This document shows positions 56,891 through 64,000 of a DNA stretch of 64,000 bases, piece by piece. The translations under genes were made by a program, and so were the position numbers. A model generated the notes under the pieces. That model made no database searches and had not been told where the DNA came from. It worked only from the letters and a program-made list of their open reading frames with translations. The DNA is from an uncultured Porticoccus sp. (GTDB lineage Bacteria; Pseudomonadota; Gammaproteobacteria; Pseudomonadales; Porticoccaceae). The DNA lies in the NCBI GenBank assembly GCA_947259505.1, contig CAMYLT010000002.1, positions 248,001 through 312,000 on the forward strand, given 5' to 3'. Each line of letters starts with the position of its first letter. Position 1 is the first letter of the stretch.

Positions 56891-57277
56891 TCATTTCAGC
56901 GTAGCTCCTCTCTCTGCCAATAGCTTCCGCAAGATGGATCGGTGACAACGGGCTTCATTTTCACAGTAGCAGCCCACCGACAGATTGGAACTATGGGACA
57001 GCGCCGCCAACAGGTCGAGCACCCGGCTTTTCTCCGGATCGTCCAGCTCCTTAGAGAATTTCCGAGCAAAGTCCGCCCACTCCTTGTCAGTGCCAGCGAC
57101 CTGGGCCAGCTTTATCAACTCAGGGGATGGCGAGAGATTCGGCAGCCAGACGTCGTACCAGTTACCGGAAGCAAACTCAGCCTTCGGCACGCCACGCGGC
57201 GGTCGCCTGACCGTGCCGATACGCAGACCTTCGTCACTGGCCCGCTCTGAACCCAAACGCACAATGCGGATTGTCAT
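56891..57277 (-). CDS. DUF488-family protein
   Basis: The 128 residues from ATG 57277 (AGGAG six bases before it) match DUF488. TVRRPPRGV and WYDVWLPNLSPS are in the first half, and the hallmark LSVGCYCENEARCHRSIL carries the conserved cysteines and histidine. Function unknown; some relatives are annotated as uroporphyrin-III methyltransferase-like, without evidence. Single gene, followed downstream (leftward) by the GNAT gene. Confidence 0.82.
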   Translation of the reverse strand: MTIRIVRLGSERASDEGLRIGTVRRPPRGVPKAEFASGNWYDVWLPNLSPSPELIKLAQVAGTDKEWADFARKFSKELDDPEKSRVLDLLAALSHSSNLSVGCYCENEARCHRSILRKLLAERGATLK

Positions 57278-57492
57278 CAACGACTCCTCTGCTCATGCAC
57301 TTCCCATAAAGAGCCAGTGCTGGTCCCGACTCATGGCAACCAGATCATCGCGAAATAGAATCACCACTCCATCATTACAGGACAGCCCAGAGAGTTCCTC
57401 AAGGTGATCAGAGGGATTGCGTTGAATGACAGATAGTCGGCGTCGGTGTCCGGCAGGTAATTATCCACCTGCCACCCAACGGCCGATTGTTG

Positions 57493-59187
57493 TCAGAACA
57501 GGCTCAGGGACAGATAGACGGCCAACAGCACCACCACCCAGGTCACGACACTGCCGGTGGGCCAGGTGCGCGCCAGAAGACCGTCTGGTCCGTGGTGTCT
57601 GGAAATGTACGCCAGAACCCAGGCAACCAGTTTCGCTGCTGACGTGCGCAATGCGGTGTTGGCGGCAACGACCACCCCGGTAATCCGCTGGAGAACGGAG
57701 GGCGCCAGCCGCCGGTAGCACCACTCCGCATCCAGGTTCACAGAGGGCAATTCCGGCGGATACATGTGCCGCAGGTTCAGCCACACAAATGCCAGTGCCG
57801 AGAAGAACAACAACTGCGTCTGCGCCAGCACGTGGGTGGCATCGTAGGGATTGTAGCCGGTGTCGTAGGGCAACAGCTGGTACAGCACCTCGGGGAATAT
57901 GCCGATGGTCACACACAGTGCCGCGGCGATGGTCATGGCTAGCAGCATGTTAACCGGCGGCTCAGAAGTCCGAATACCGGCATCGTGGGCAAAGAAGGCG
58001 AAGTAGGGAATCTTGATGCCCGCATGGTGGAACACCCCGGCGGAGGCAAACAACAGCATCAGCCAGATCCACGGGTAGTCATTTTCAATTGCCGCACTCA
58101 TCACCATGGATTTGCTGACAAACCCACTGAACAGCGGGAACGCGGAGATAGAGGCAGCACCAATAATGCAGAGCACCGTGGTTTTCGGCATGCTCTTGTA
58201 AAGCCCGCCGAGTTCCGAACCGTTGATACGCCCCGTCATATGCAGCACGGCACCCATGGACATGAACAACAGTCCCTTGAAGATCACATCGGTAAAGGCA
58301 TGGGCCACGGCACCGTTGATGGACAACGCCGTACCAATACCCACACCCACCACCATAAAGCCGAGCTGGTTGATCAGGCTGTAGGCCAGCACCCGTCGCA
58401 GGTCGTTTTCAATCACCGCATAGAAAATCGGGAAACAGGTCATGGCCGCGCCGATATACACCAGCAACTCGGTGCCCGGATAACCGCGCGCCAAGGCGTA
58501 CACCGCCACCTTGGTGGTAAATGCGCTGAGGAACACCGTGCCGGTAGGGGTGGATTCCGGATAGGCATCCGTCAGCCAGTTGTGGAAAAACGGGAAAGCA
58601 CACTTGATGCCGAAAGCCAGGAAAATCAACCAGCCGTATACGCCATGCAAACCAATCTCGACAAAGGACAGCGAGTCAGCCTCGCGGCTGTAGAGAATAA
58701 TCCCCCCTAGCAACAGCAGACCGGACAAGACCTGAATGATCAGGTAGCGCATACCGACTCGGTAAGACCGCTCGGAGCGACGCGCCCAGACCAGAAATAC
58801 CGAGGTCAATGCCAGCAGCTCCCAAAACACAAACAGGGTCAGCAGGTCTCCAGCGAAGACCGCCCCTAGGGCACTGCCCGCATAAAACATCGCCGCACCC
58901 TGCTGCATCCGATCCCGCACATGCAGAGAGTAAATAATGGCAATCAGGGCGGCGATGTGGAACAGGTACCCGAACAGAATACTGAGTCGGTCTACCTTGT
59001 GAAGGGTCAACTGAAGATCGAGGAAAGCCAGCTGACCGTAGCTGCCTTCCGGGGTCAACCACAGGTTTACGGCACTGACTACCGGAATCAGCAACATCAG
59101 CACGGCCCGAGGCGTACCGCTTGTGAACAGCACCAGCGCCCCGGCAAGGTAGAAGAACAGGAACGGCGGCAACTCAAAGGGCATCAT
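57493..59187 (-). CDS. Mrp-type antiporter subunit D-like (third copy)
   Basis: The 564 residues form a multi-helix proton-translocating subunit of the NuoL/NuoM/MrpD group. FVFWELLALTSVFLVW and LIIQVLSGLLLLGGIIL lie in the antiporter core. KCAFPFFHNWLTDAYPESTPTGTVFLSAFTTKV contains the conserved lysine and the discontinuous helix, and SGFVSKSMVMSAAI lies near the end of the core. It has a longer C-terminal extension than its two neighbours. Its start overlaps the 102-residue gene by 14 bases, so it is part of the operon, the last gene. Confidence 0.88.
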   Translation of the reverse strand: MMPFELPPFLFFYLAGALVLFTSGTPRAVLMLLIPVVSAVNLWLTPEGSYGQLAFLDLQLTLHKVDRLSILFGYLFHIAALIAIIYSLHVRDRMQQGAAMFYAGSALGAVFAGDLLTLFVFWELLALTSVFLVWARRSERSYRVGMRYLIIQVLSGLLLLGGIILYSREADSLSFVEIGLHGVYGWLIFLAFGIKCAFPFFHNWLTDAYPESTPTGTVFLSAFTTKVAVYALARGYPGTELLVYIGAAMTCFPIFYAVIENDLRRVLAYSLINQLGFMVVGVGIGTALSINGAVAHAFTDVIFKGLLFMSMGAVLHMTGRINGSELGGLYKSMPKTTVLCIIGAASISAFPLFSGFVSKSMVMSAAIENDYPWIWLMLLFASAGVFHHAGIKIPYFAFFAHDAGIRTSEPPVNMLLAMTIAAALCVTIGIFPEVLYQLLPYDTGYNPYDATHVLAQTQLLFFSALAFVWLNLRHMYPPELPSVNLDAEWCYRRLAPSVLQRITGVVVAANTALRTSAAKLVAWVLAYISRHHGPDGLLARTWPTGSVVTWVVVLLAVYLSLSLF

Positions 59188-59482
59188 CAGTATGCCCCCC
59201 GCTCTGTTGCTCGTCCCGATCAGCCGCCTGCTCCCGGCGCAGATAATAGTTCTCGTCCCGCATCAGGAAAGTGCGCATCCACTTGGCCACCAGCACCAGC
59301 AACACACAGCCCACAAAACCATACAGGGCGTAAAATCCCCACAGGTTTTCCCAGGAATGATAAACATGGCGGTGAATCACAAAATCCAGCGCCAGCAACA
59401 ATACACAACAGGCAAACAGTGCGCGGATAACAAAGCGCACGTTAGCGGGCTTGTCGAAAAAATGTGGTTTTTCCGGATTCAC
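59174..59482 (-). CDS. Uncharacterised two-helix membrane protein in the Mrp operon
   Basis: From GTG 59480-59482, with AGGGGG just before it, the product has 102 residues. A charged start (MNPEKPHFFDKPANVR) is followed by two membrane helices (about 15-36, and 48-70, read as LWGFYALYGFVGCVLLVLVAK) and an acidic tail (LRREQAADRDEQQSGG). It lies 8 bases after one MrpD gene and overlaps the next by 14. I do not recognise it as MrpE, F or any standard subunit. It is probably an accessory or assembly factor of the antiporter. Confidence 0.7.
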   Translation of the reverse strand: MNPEKPHFFDKPANVRFVIRALFACCVLLLALDFVIHRHVYHSWENLWGFYALYGFVGCVLLVLVAKWMRTFLMRDENYYLRREQAADRDEQQSGGHTDDAL

Positions 59483-59490
59483 GTTTCCCC

Positions 59491-60966
59491 CTATCCGATA
59501 CTTCGCGCCAGCTCGTAAAGTGGCTGCGGAAAGAAGAACAGCAACAGGCACATCAGGGTGGTAATCATTATGGCCAGTAGCGACGCAAGTGGTGCCTCGC
59601 GAATCCCTGAATCTTCACCTGATCCGTAACCAGCAGTGCCATTGGCCGGGAAGAAGGCTTTCAGTGGGATCGGCAACAGGTAGGCAATGTTCAGCAGCGA
59701 ACTCACCATCAACACCCCCATCAATAGCCACTGCCCCGCCTCCAGAGTGCCCAAAATCAGGTACCACTTGCTCCAGGAACCGCCTGTAGGCGGCAGACCG
59801 ATAATACTCAGGCTGGCAATGAAAAAGGCCGCCATGGTCAGCGGCATGGCTCGCCCCAGCCCACGCATATCACTGATCTCGGTTTTGTGGCTGGCCACCA
59901 AAATGGCGCCGGCACAGAAGAACAGCGTGATTTTTCCGAATGCGTGCATGGCAATGTGCAGCGCGCTACCCAGTAACCCGGCGCTGGTGGCCAGCAGGAC
60001 GCCGAGGCTGATATAGCCAAGCTGACTGATGGTGGAATAGGCCAGTCGGGCCTTGAGGTTGTTCTGGCGCATGGCTACCAGAGAGGCCGCCAGCACCCCA
60101 AAAGCCACCAGGTACAGCAGCCATTCTGTCACTGCCAGGCTACCCAGGGTATCGAGACCGAATATAAAAACGCCCACCTTAGCCAGGGCAAACACCCCGG
60201 CTTTCACCACAGCCACCGCGTGCAACAAGGCGCTTACGGGGGTAGGTGCAACCATTGCCGCCGGTAACCAGCGGTGAAAAGGCATCACTGCAGCCTTGCC
60301 GATGCCGAACACAAAAAGCACGAGCAACAGTGACAGCAATACTGGGGGAGTATCGTCACCAAAAATGCCGCCTTCCGTGAAGGTCAGAGTTCCGGCCAGG
60401 GCCCAGGTTGCAATGATGGCGGGCAAAAAGAACACGATGGAGGTTCCCAGCAACAGGCCGAGATACGTCCGCCCTCCCCGCCGCGCCTTGTCAGTGCCCG
60501 CATGGGTCACCAGCGGGTAGGTGCTGAGGGTAAGAACTTCGTAAAAAATAAACAGTGTCAACAGGTTATCGGCCAGGGCAATGCCACCGACAGATGCAAT
60601 GGCGACAGCGAACAGTGCGTAAAAACGTGTCTGGTTAGCCTCCCCGTGGCCACGCATATATCCGATGGCATAGAGTATGGTCACAACCCAGAGAAAACTG
60701 GCAATCAGGCAGAACAGCATGCCGAGAGGCTCCAGCCGGAATGAGATGGTCAACCCCGGCAACAGCTCCAGCAGGGTCCAACCACTGCGGTCACCCGCCA
60801 TAACAGCCTGGTAAAGTAGGCCGACTGCGGCAACCAACAGAGCGCCTGCCACGAGGGACACCCCTTCCCGCAAGTTCGGGCGCATGCCGGTTAGGGCAAC
60901 GCCCGCTGCGGCCAGCAGTGGAATCACCAGCACTGCCTGCATCAGTCCGATCACGGACAGGTTCAC
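59491..60966 (-). CDS. Mrp-type antiporter subunit D-like (second copy)
   Basis: The 491 residues have the proton-transporting fold: LFIFYEVLTLSTYPLV (conserved Glu in the helix), GKAAVMPFHRWLPAAMVAPTPVSALLHAVAVVKAG (broken helix with conserved Lys and His), and LKARLAYSTISQLGYI. It starts with GTG overlapping the stop of the first D copy (GTGA), showing tight coupling. Compared with the 564-residue copy it lacks the C-terminal extension. Confidence 0.9.
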   Translation of the reverse strand: MNLSVIGLMQAVLVIPLLAAAGVALTGMRPNLREGVSLVAGALLVAAVGLLYQAVMAGDRSGWTLLELLPGLTISFRLEPLGMLFCLIASFLWVVTILYAIGYMRGHGEANQTRFYALFAVAIASVGGIALADNLLTLFIFYEVLTLSTYPLVTHAGTDKARRGGRTYLGLLLGTSIVFFLPAIIATWALAGTLTFTEGGIFGDDTPPVLLSLLLVLFVFGIGKAAVMPFHRWLPAAMVAPTPVSALLHAVAVVKAGVFALAKVGVFIFGLDTLGSLAVTEWLLYLVAFGVLAASLVAMRQNNLKARLAYSTISQLGYISLGVLLATSAGLLGSALHIAMHAFGKITLFFCAGAILVASHKTEISDMRGLGRAMPLTMAAFFIASLSIIGLPPTGGSWSKWYLILGTLEAGQWLLMGVLMVSSLLNIAYLLPIPLKAFFPANGTAGYGSGEDSGIREAPLASLLAIMITTLMCLLLFFFPQPLYELARSIG

Positions 60967-62459
60967 TGGCCACCCCCCAACAGAGCACTCGCCACAGCTC
61001 CGCTGGTACCCACGGTCAAACGGGTATCAATGCCCAGATAAATATTGACCAGCACCAACAGCCAGGTGGGCACCAGCAATGTAAGAGGGGCCTCCCGCCG
61101 GTCGGGGCCGTCCAACCCTTCCGGCAGTTCATTTTCAGGGGGCTGAAAATAGGCCGCTTCCACCAGCCGCCACACATACACCACGGCGAGAATGGAGCCT
61201 GTCACCACCAGCAAGGCAACAGGCCACATTCCCGCTTCAATGGCCGCCAAAATCAGGTACCACTTGCTGACAAAGCCCACGGTGAGGGGCATCCCTATCA
61301 AACTCAGCCCGCCGATGACGATGGCAGCCATCGTCCAGGGCATGCGCCGACCCAGTCCCCGAAAAGCGCTGATATCGGCACTGCCGAGGCGATACACCAC
61401 CGCCGCCAAGGCCAGGAACAGGGCACCTTTCATCAGCGCGTGATTGAACAGGTGCAACAATGTGGCCTGCAAGCCGATCGCGGTACCGAAGCCGATGCCG
61501 ATGATCATGTAGCCGATCTGGGCGATGCTGGAATAGGCGAACAGCCGTTTGATATCGGGTTGAAAAATGGCCACCAGAGAGGCGACAAACACCCCGGCCA
61601 GACCAAGGGTCAACAGAATGCCGTGCAGGGGCAGGGACGATGAAGCGAACTGCTCCCCGAACACGGAGAAATGCAAACGTATCAGCAGGTAGACCGCCAC
61701 CTTGGTCGCCGTGGCAGCCAGGAATGCGGTCACCAGCGACGGTGCGTAGGCGTAGGCGTTGGGCAACCACAGGTGCAACGGGAACAACGCCAATTTCAGG
61801 CACACCCCCACCACAATAAAGACAAAGGCGGTCGAGGCAGTACGGCTACCTGCGGAGTCAGGTATACGCGCTGCAAGATCCTGCATATTCAGGGTGCCGG
61901 TCAGGCTGTACAGGAAACCAATGCCGATGAGGATAAACGTGGCGCCGATGGTGCCGACAATCAAGTATTGGTAGGCAGCCCACAGGGCTCGCCGATCCCT
62001 GCCGTAGGCAATCAATGCATAGGTCGCCAGAGAAGAGATTTCCAGGAAGACAAACACATTAAAGATGTCCCCGGTGGCGACGATGCCCAGCAGACCCGCC
62101 AGGCACAGCAGGTAGGTCACATAGAAAACCGTCTGCTTTTCCAGAGGGATTTCCCGCTCCAGCCCCGTTCCGGCCGCCACGATCACCAGTGTGGCGATAC
62201 CGCTGACCACCAGCATCACGTAGGCTGACAACAGATCAATGCGGTATTCGATTCCCCACGGGGCATCCCAGCCCCCCAGGTCGTAACTCAGAGTGCCGTG
62301 CTGAGAAACCTGATACAGCAACAGCATGCTGATCAATAGGGAGAGTCCGCAGGCCAACACGGTGAAAATCCACACCAGACGTGACCGGTCCAGCAGCAGA
62401 CAGGCGGGTGCGGCCAGCAGCGGGACGACTACCTGCAGAATGGGCAGATGGCTCAACAC
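60963..62459 (-). CDS. mrpD: Mrp-type antiporter subunit D-like (first copy)
   Basis: The 498 residues have FVFLEISSLATYALIAYGRD, ALFPLHLWLPNAYAYAPSLVTAFLAATATKVAVYLL and IKRLFAYSSIAQIGYMI, the hallmarks of MrpD/NuoN-like proton channels. It overlaps mrpC by 7 bases. The symbol is given because this copy is directly after mrpC as in Mrp operons. The start is GTG at 62459. Confidence 0.9.
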   Translation of the reverse strand: MLSHLPILQVVVPLLAAPACLLLDRSRLVWIFTVLACGLSLLISMLLLYQVSQHGTLSYDLGGWDAPWGIEYRIDLLSAYVMLVVSGIATLVIVAAGTGLEREIPLEKQTVFYVTYLLCLAGLLGIVATGDIFNVFVFLEISSLATYALIAYGRDRRALWAAYQYLIVGTIGATFILIGIGFLYSLTGTLNMQDLAARIPDSAGSRTASTAFVFIVVGVCLKLALFPLHLWLPNAYAYAPSLVTAFLAATATKVAVYLLIRLHFSVFGEQFASSSLPLHGILLTLGLAGVFVASLVAIFQPDIKRLFAYSSIAQIGYMIIGIGFGTAIGLQATLLHLFNHALMKGALFLALAAVVYRLGSADISAFRGLGRRMPWTMAAIVIGGLSLIGMPLTVGFVSKWYLILAAIEAGMWPVALLVVTGSILAVVYVWRLVEAAYFQPPENELPEGLDGPDRREAPLTLLVPTWLLVLVNIYLGIDTRLTVGTSGAVASALLGGGQ

Positions 62460-62803
62460 TCCAGATCCCTCTGCTGTAGTTCTTCTTCCTCCACCGTGCC
62501 ATAGGCGTTGCGAATCCGGATCACCAGCGCCAGCGCCAGCGCCGTGGTGGCAATGCCGACCACAATGGCGGTGAGAATCAGCACATGGGGCAGCGGATTG
62601 GAATAACTGCTCACGCCCTCGGCAAAAATCGGTGCCGAACCGCCGCTGACCTTGCCGAGACTGATATAGAAAATAAATACCGAGGTCTGGAACAGGTTGA
62701 GACCGATGAGTTTTTTGATCAGGTTGCCCTGCACAATGACGATATAAAAGCCGGTCATCATCAGCAGAATCACTACCCAGTAGTTATAGAGTTCCGGCAG
62801 CAT
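62453..62803 (-). CDS. mrpC: Mrp-type antiporter subunit C (NuoK-like)
   Basis: The 116 residues carry three helices: LYNYWVVILLMMTGFYIV, KLIGLNLFQTSVFIFYISLG with the conserved small-residue pattern, and LPHVLILTAIVVGIATTALAL. This is the NuoK/MrpC fold. Its start shares one base with the mrpB-like stop. Confidence 0.93.
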   Translation of the reverse strand: MLPELYNYWVVILLMMTGFYIVIVQGNLIKKLIGLNLFQTSVFIFYISLGKVSGGSAPIFAEGVSSYSNPLPHVLILTAIVVGIATTALALALVIRIRNAYGTVEEEELQQRDLEC

Positions 62804-63768
62804 CAGGCCACTTCCTCTGAATTTACTGTGGCCGAAGCGAAGGCGTAGAAGATCAGAATCATTGCCGAGGCAACCGTTATGCCGACGCCCAACTCAATAA
62901 CCAGTATCCCCACATGCCGACCAACCAGAGGGTCCGGCAGTAACTGGCTGTAATCGAGAAAATTGCCGCCACTCAGCAGGCAGACCACGCCCACGCTGCC
63001 ATAAATCAGCACACCGCATGCCGCCAGTATCTGCAACAGCGCCGGTCGCACCACCCGCTGGGCATTGCCGAAACCAAACAGCATGGCATAGAGGATGATG
63101 CCGGCGGCAAAGATTACCCCGGCCTGGAAGCCGCCTCCGGGACCGTATTCGCCGTGGAACTGCACGTAGAGCGCAAACAGCAGAATCAACGGAATCAGCA
63201 TCTTGCTGACCACCCGAAGCACCCGATGGTCATACATGTTTGCCCGCTCCGTCGCAGAGCCGGGTGACGCGGCGCGGCCAGTAAACAGCAGCCCCAACAC
63301 GCCCATGGCAGCGGTGAAAACCACCACCACCTCTCCGAGTGTGTCGAAACTACGATAGTCCGCCAGCACCGAGGTCACCATATTGGGAATCCCAATCTCT
63401 TTCGGGGACTCCTCGATGTATCGCACGGCCACATGGTTGTGGGGCGGGGCATCGGCGGAACCAAATGCCGGCATATCCAGCGTCCCCAATACCAGCGCGG
63501 CCCCGGTGATGGAGACCAGGAGCAGTGATATCAGCGGGCGCCGATAAGCAGTCTGCTCATTGCGCCCCACCAATGCCAATGCCGCCAGCATCAGCAGAGG
63601 GAAAATGCCCGCGCCCACCGCCGCTTCGGTAAAAGCCACGTCGACAGCATCCACCGACACGAAAAAGCTGGCCGACAACAGGCCATAGATACCGGCCAGC
63701 ATGACCGCAGCAAACAGATCACGCAGCCAGGCGATGGCCAATGCGGTGATGGCCAGTAGCAGCAACAA
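62803..63768 (-). CDS. Fused DUF4040-MnhB antiporter subunit (MrpB-like)
   Basis: The product has 321 residues when the TTG at 63768 is used. The N-terminal part has DAVDVAFTEAAVGAGIFPLLML, the DUF4040/MbhD pattern, with about four helices. The C-terminal half carries the MnhB domain (HGEYGPGGGFQAGVIFAAGIIL), an Mrp B-subunit signature. The real start is unclear: the homologous N-terminus IELVLDIALL begins 8 codons earlier, but no ATG, GTG or TTG is there. An ATC at 63790-63792, with AGGAG seven bases before it, may be used. It is 49 bases after the mrpG stop if TTG is the start. Confidence 0.85.
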   Translation of the reverse strand: MLLLLAITALAIAWLRDLFAAVMLAGIYGLLSASFFVSVDAVDVAFTEAAVGAGIFPLLMLAALALVGRNEQTAYRRPLISLLLVSITGAALVLGTLDMPAFGSADAPPHNHVAVRYIEESPKEIGIPNMVTSVLADYRSFDTLGEVVVVFTAAMGVLGLLFTGRAASPGSATERANMYDHRVLRVVSKMLIPLILLFALYVQFHGEYGPGGGFQAGVIFAAGIILYAMLFGFGNAQRVVRPALLQILAACGVLIYGSVGVVCLLSGGNFLDYSQLLPDPLVGRHVGILVIELGVGITVASAMILIFYAFASATVNSEEVA

Positions 63769-63816
63769 TGCGATGTCCAGTACAAGTTCGATAAGCGTGC
63801 TCCTATCAAGGTTGTG

Positions 63817-64000
63817 TCAGGATGTTTCATTCCTGTCGGGATCGACGCCCAGTCCACCGTGCACTGCCGACTTCGCCAGCGCATGGCTGGCAGTAGGACT
63901 GGTAATGAGGATGAACAATAGAATTAGCAGCAACTTGAACATCACGATGCCCCAACCCGCCAGGAGCATTAGGCCCAGCAGAATGAGGCTGGCAGCAAGC
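63817..64000 (-). CDS. mrpG: Mrp-type antiporter subunit G (5' end beyond window)
   Basis: The visible C-terminal 60 residues read ...LLAGWGIVMFKLLLILLFIL then ITSPTASHALAKSAVHGGLG and end with VDPDRNETS. The TSPTASHALAKSA segment is the MrpG (PhaG) signature, and the last residues are polar. The gene starts beyond the right edge, where mrpE and mrpF are expected. Confidence 0.85.
   Translation of the reverse strand, partial: LAASLILLGLMLLAGWGIVMFKLLLILLFILITSPTASHALAKSAVHGGLGVDPDRNETS

Noticed and set aside
57985..58710. A 241-codon plus-strand frame over the third MrpD gene
   Set aside because: A His/Gln-rich product antisense to a clear membrane protein; no family match.
60918..61643. 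A 241-codon plus-strand frame over the first MrpD gene
   Set aside because: Same reasoning: antisense to a conserved antiporter gene with Gln/His-rich translation.

Overview
The window is a dense, ordinary-looking stretch of bacterial chromosome. It looks like a marine-type gammaproteobacterium related to Pseudomonadales/Cellvibrionales. The basis is gene content and order: smc next to zipA, a full System I (ccm) cytochrome c maturation operon, lolCDE, a tig-clpP-clpX-lon-hupB-ppiD block, fadBA, sthA, tex and a Mrp-type antiporter cluster. The genus cannot be fixed from the sequence alone. I see no insertion sequence, prophage, integron, CRISPR array, rRNA operon or replication origin.

Layout. 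1-4.4 kb: zipA (cut by the window edge) and smc. 4.6-12.0 kb: ccmABCDEFG-[carboxymuconolactone decarboxylase-like gene]-ccmHI, transcribed leftward. 12.1-14.7 kb: a 59-residue PA3496-type protein, then a translationally coupled trio of two glycosyltransferases and the radical SAM enzyme ArsS, an arsenosugar-type cassette without ArsM nearby. 14.9-19.8 kb: a CobB-type sirtuin, an AstE/aspartoacylase-like zinc hydrolase, a GCS2-type carboxylate-amine ligase and a membrane-anchored glutamate-synthase-like FMN protein. 20-24.2 kb: DUF2062 protein, lolE, lolD, lolC and a small secreted protein. 24.3-34.4 kb: sthA, ppiD, hupB, lon, clpX, clpP, tig and tRNA-Leu; this is the protein quality-control block, with readable sigma-70 promoters, one sigma-32-like promoter (lon) and several intrinsic terminators. 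34.5-43.4 kb: a divergent phosphomannose-isomerase-like cupin, a Met/Glu-rich lipoprotein, fadA, fadB, a zinc-ribbon methyltransferase, tex and a small CPXCG protein. 43.4-47.4 kb: a large MscK-like mechanosensitive channel and a tRNA operon (Pro-Arg-His) with a near-consensus promoter.

47.5-57.3 kb: folD, then a glycerophosphodiester phosphodiesterase, a short GlpD-like dehydrogenase and an FGGY kinase, which together suggest a salvage route for glycerol phosphodiesters. An accessory patch follows: a truncated quinone-oxidoreductase fragment, an alpha/beta hydrolase and a MaoC hydratase divergent from a TetR regulator with two matching operator palindromes, a NYN-domain protein, a 21-codon remnant resembling an alcohol dehydrogenase N-terminus, an M48/PDZ lipoprotein protease, a GNAT acetyltransferase and a DUF488 protein. 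57.5-64.0 kb: a Mrp-like cation/proton antiporter operon with three different MrpD/NuoM-type subunits, an uncharacterised two-helix protein between two of them, MrpC, a DUF4040-MnhB fusion and the 3' end of mrpG.

No intergenic gap exceeds about 300 bases. The least expected features are the decarboxylase-like gene inside the ccm operon, the ArsM-less arsenosugar cassette, the three-D Mrp operon with its extra small membrane protein, the paired TetR operators and the two oxidoreductase remnants. I found nothing I could defend as a wholly new biological system.
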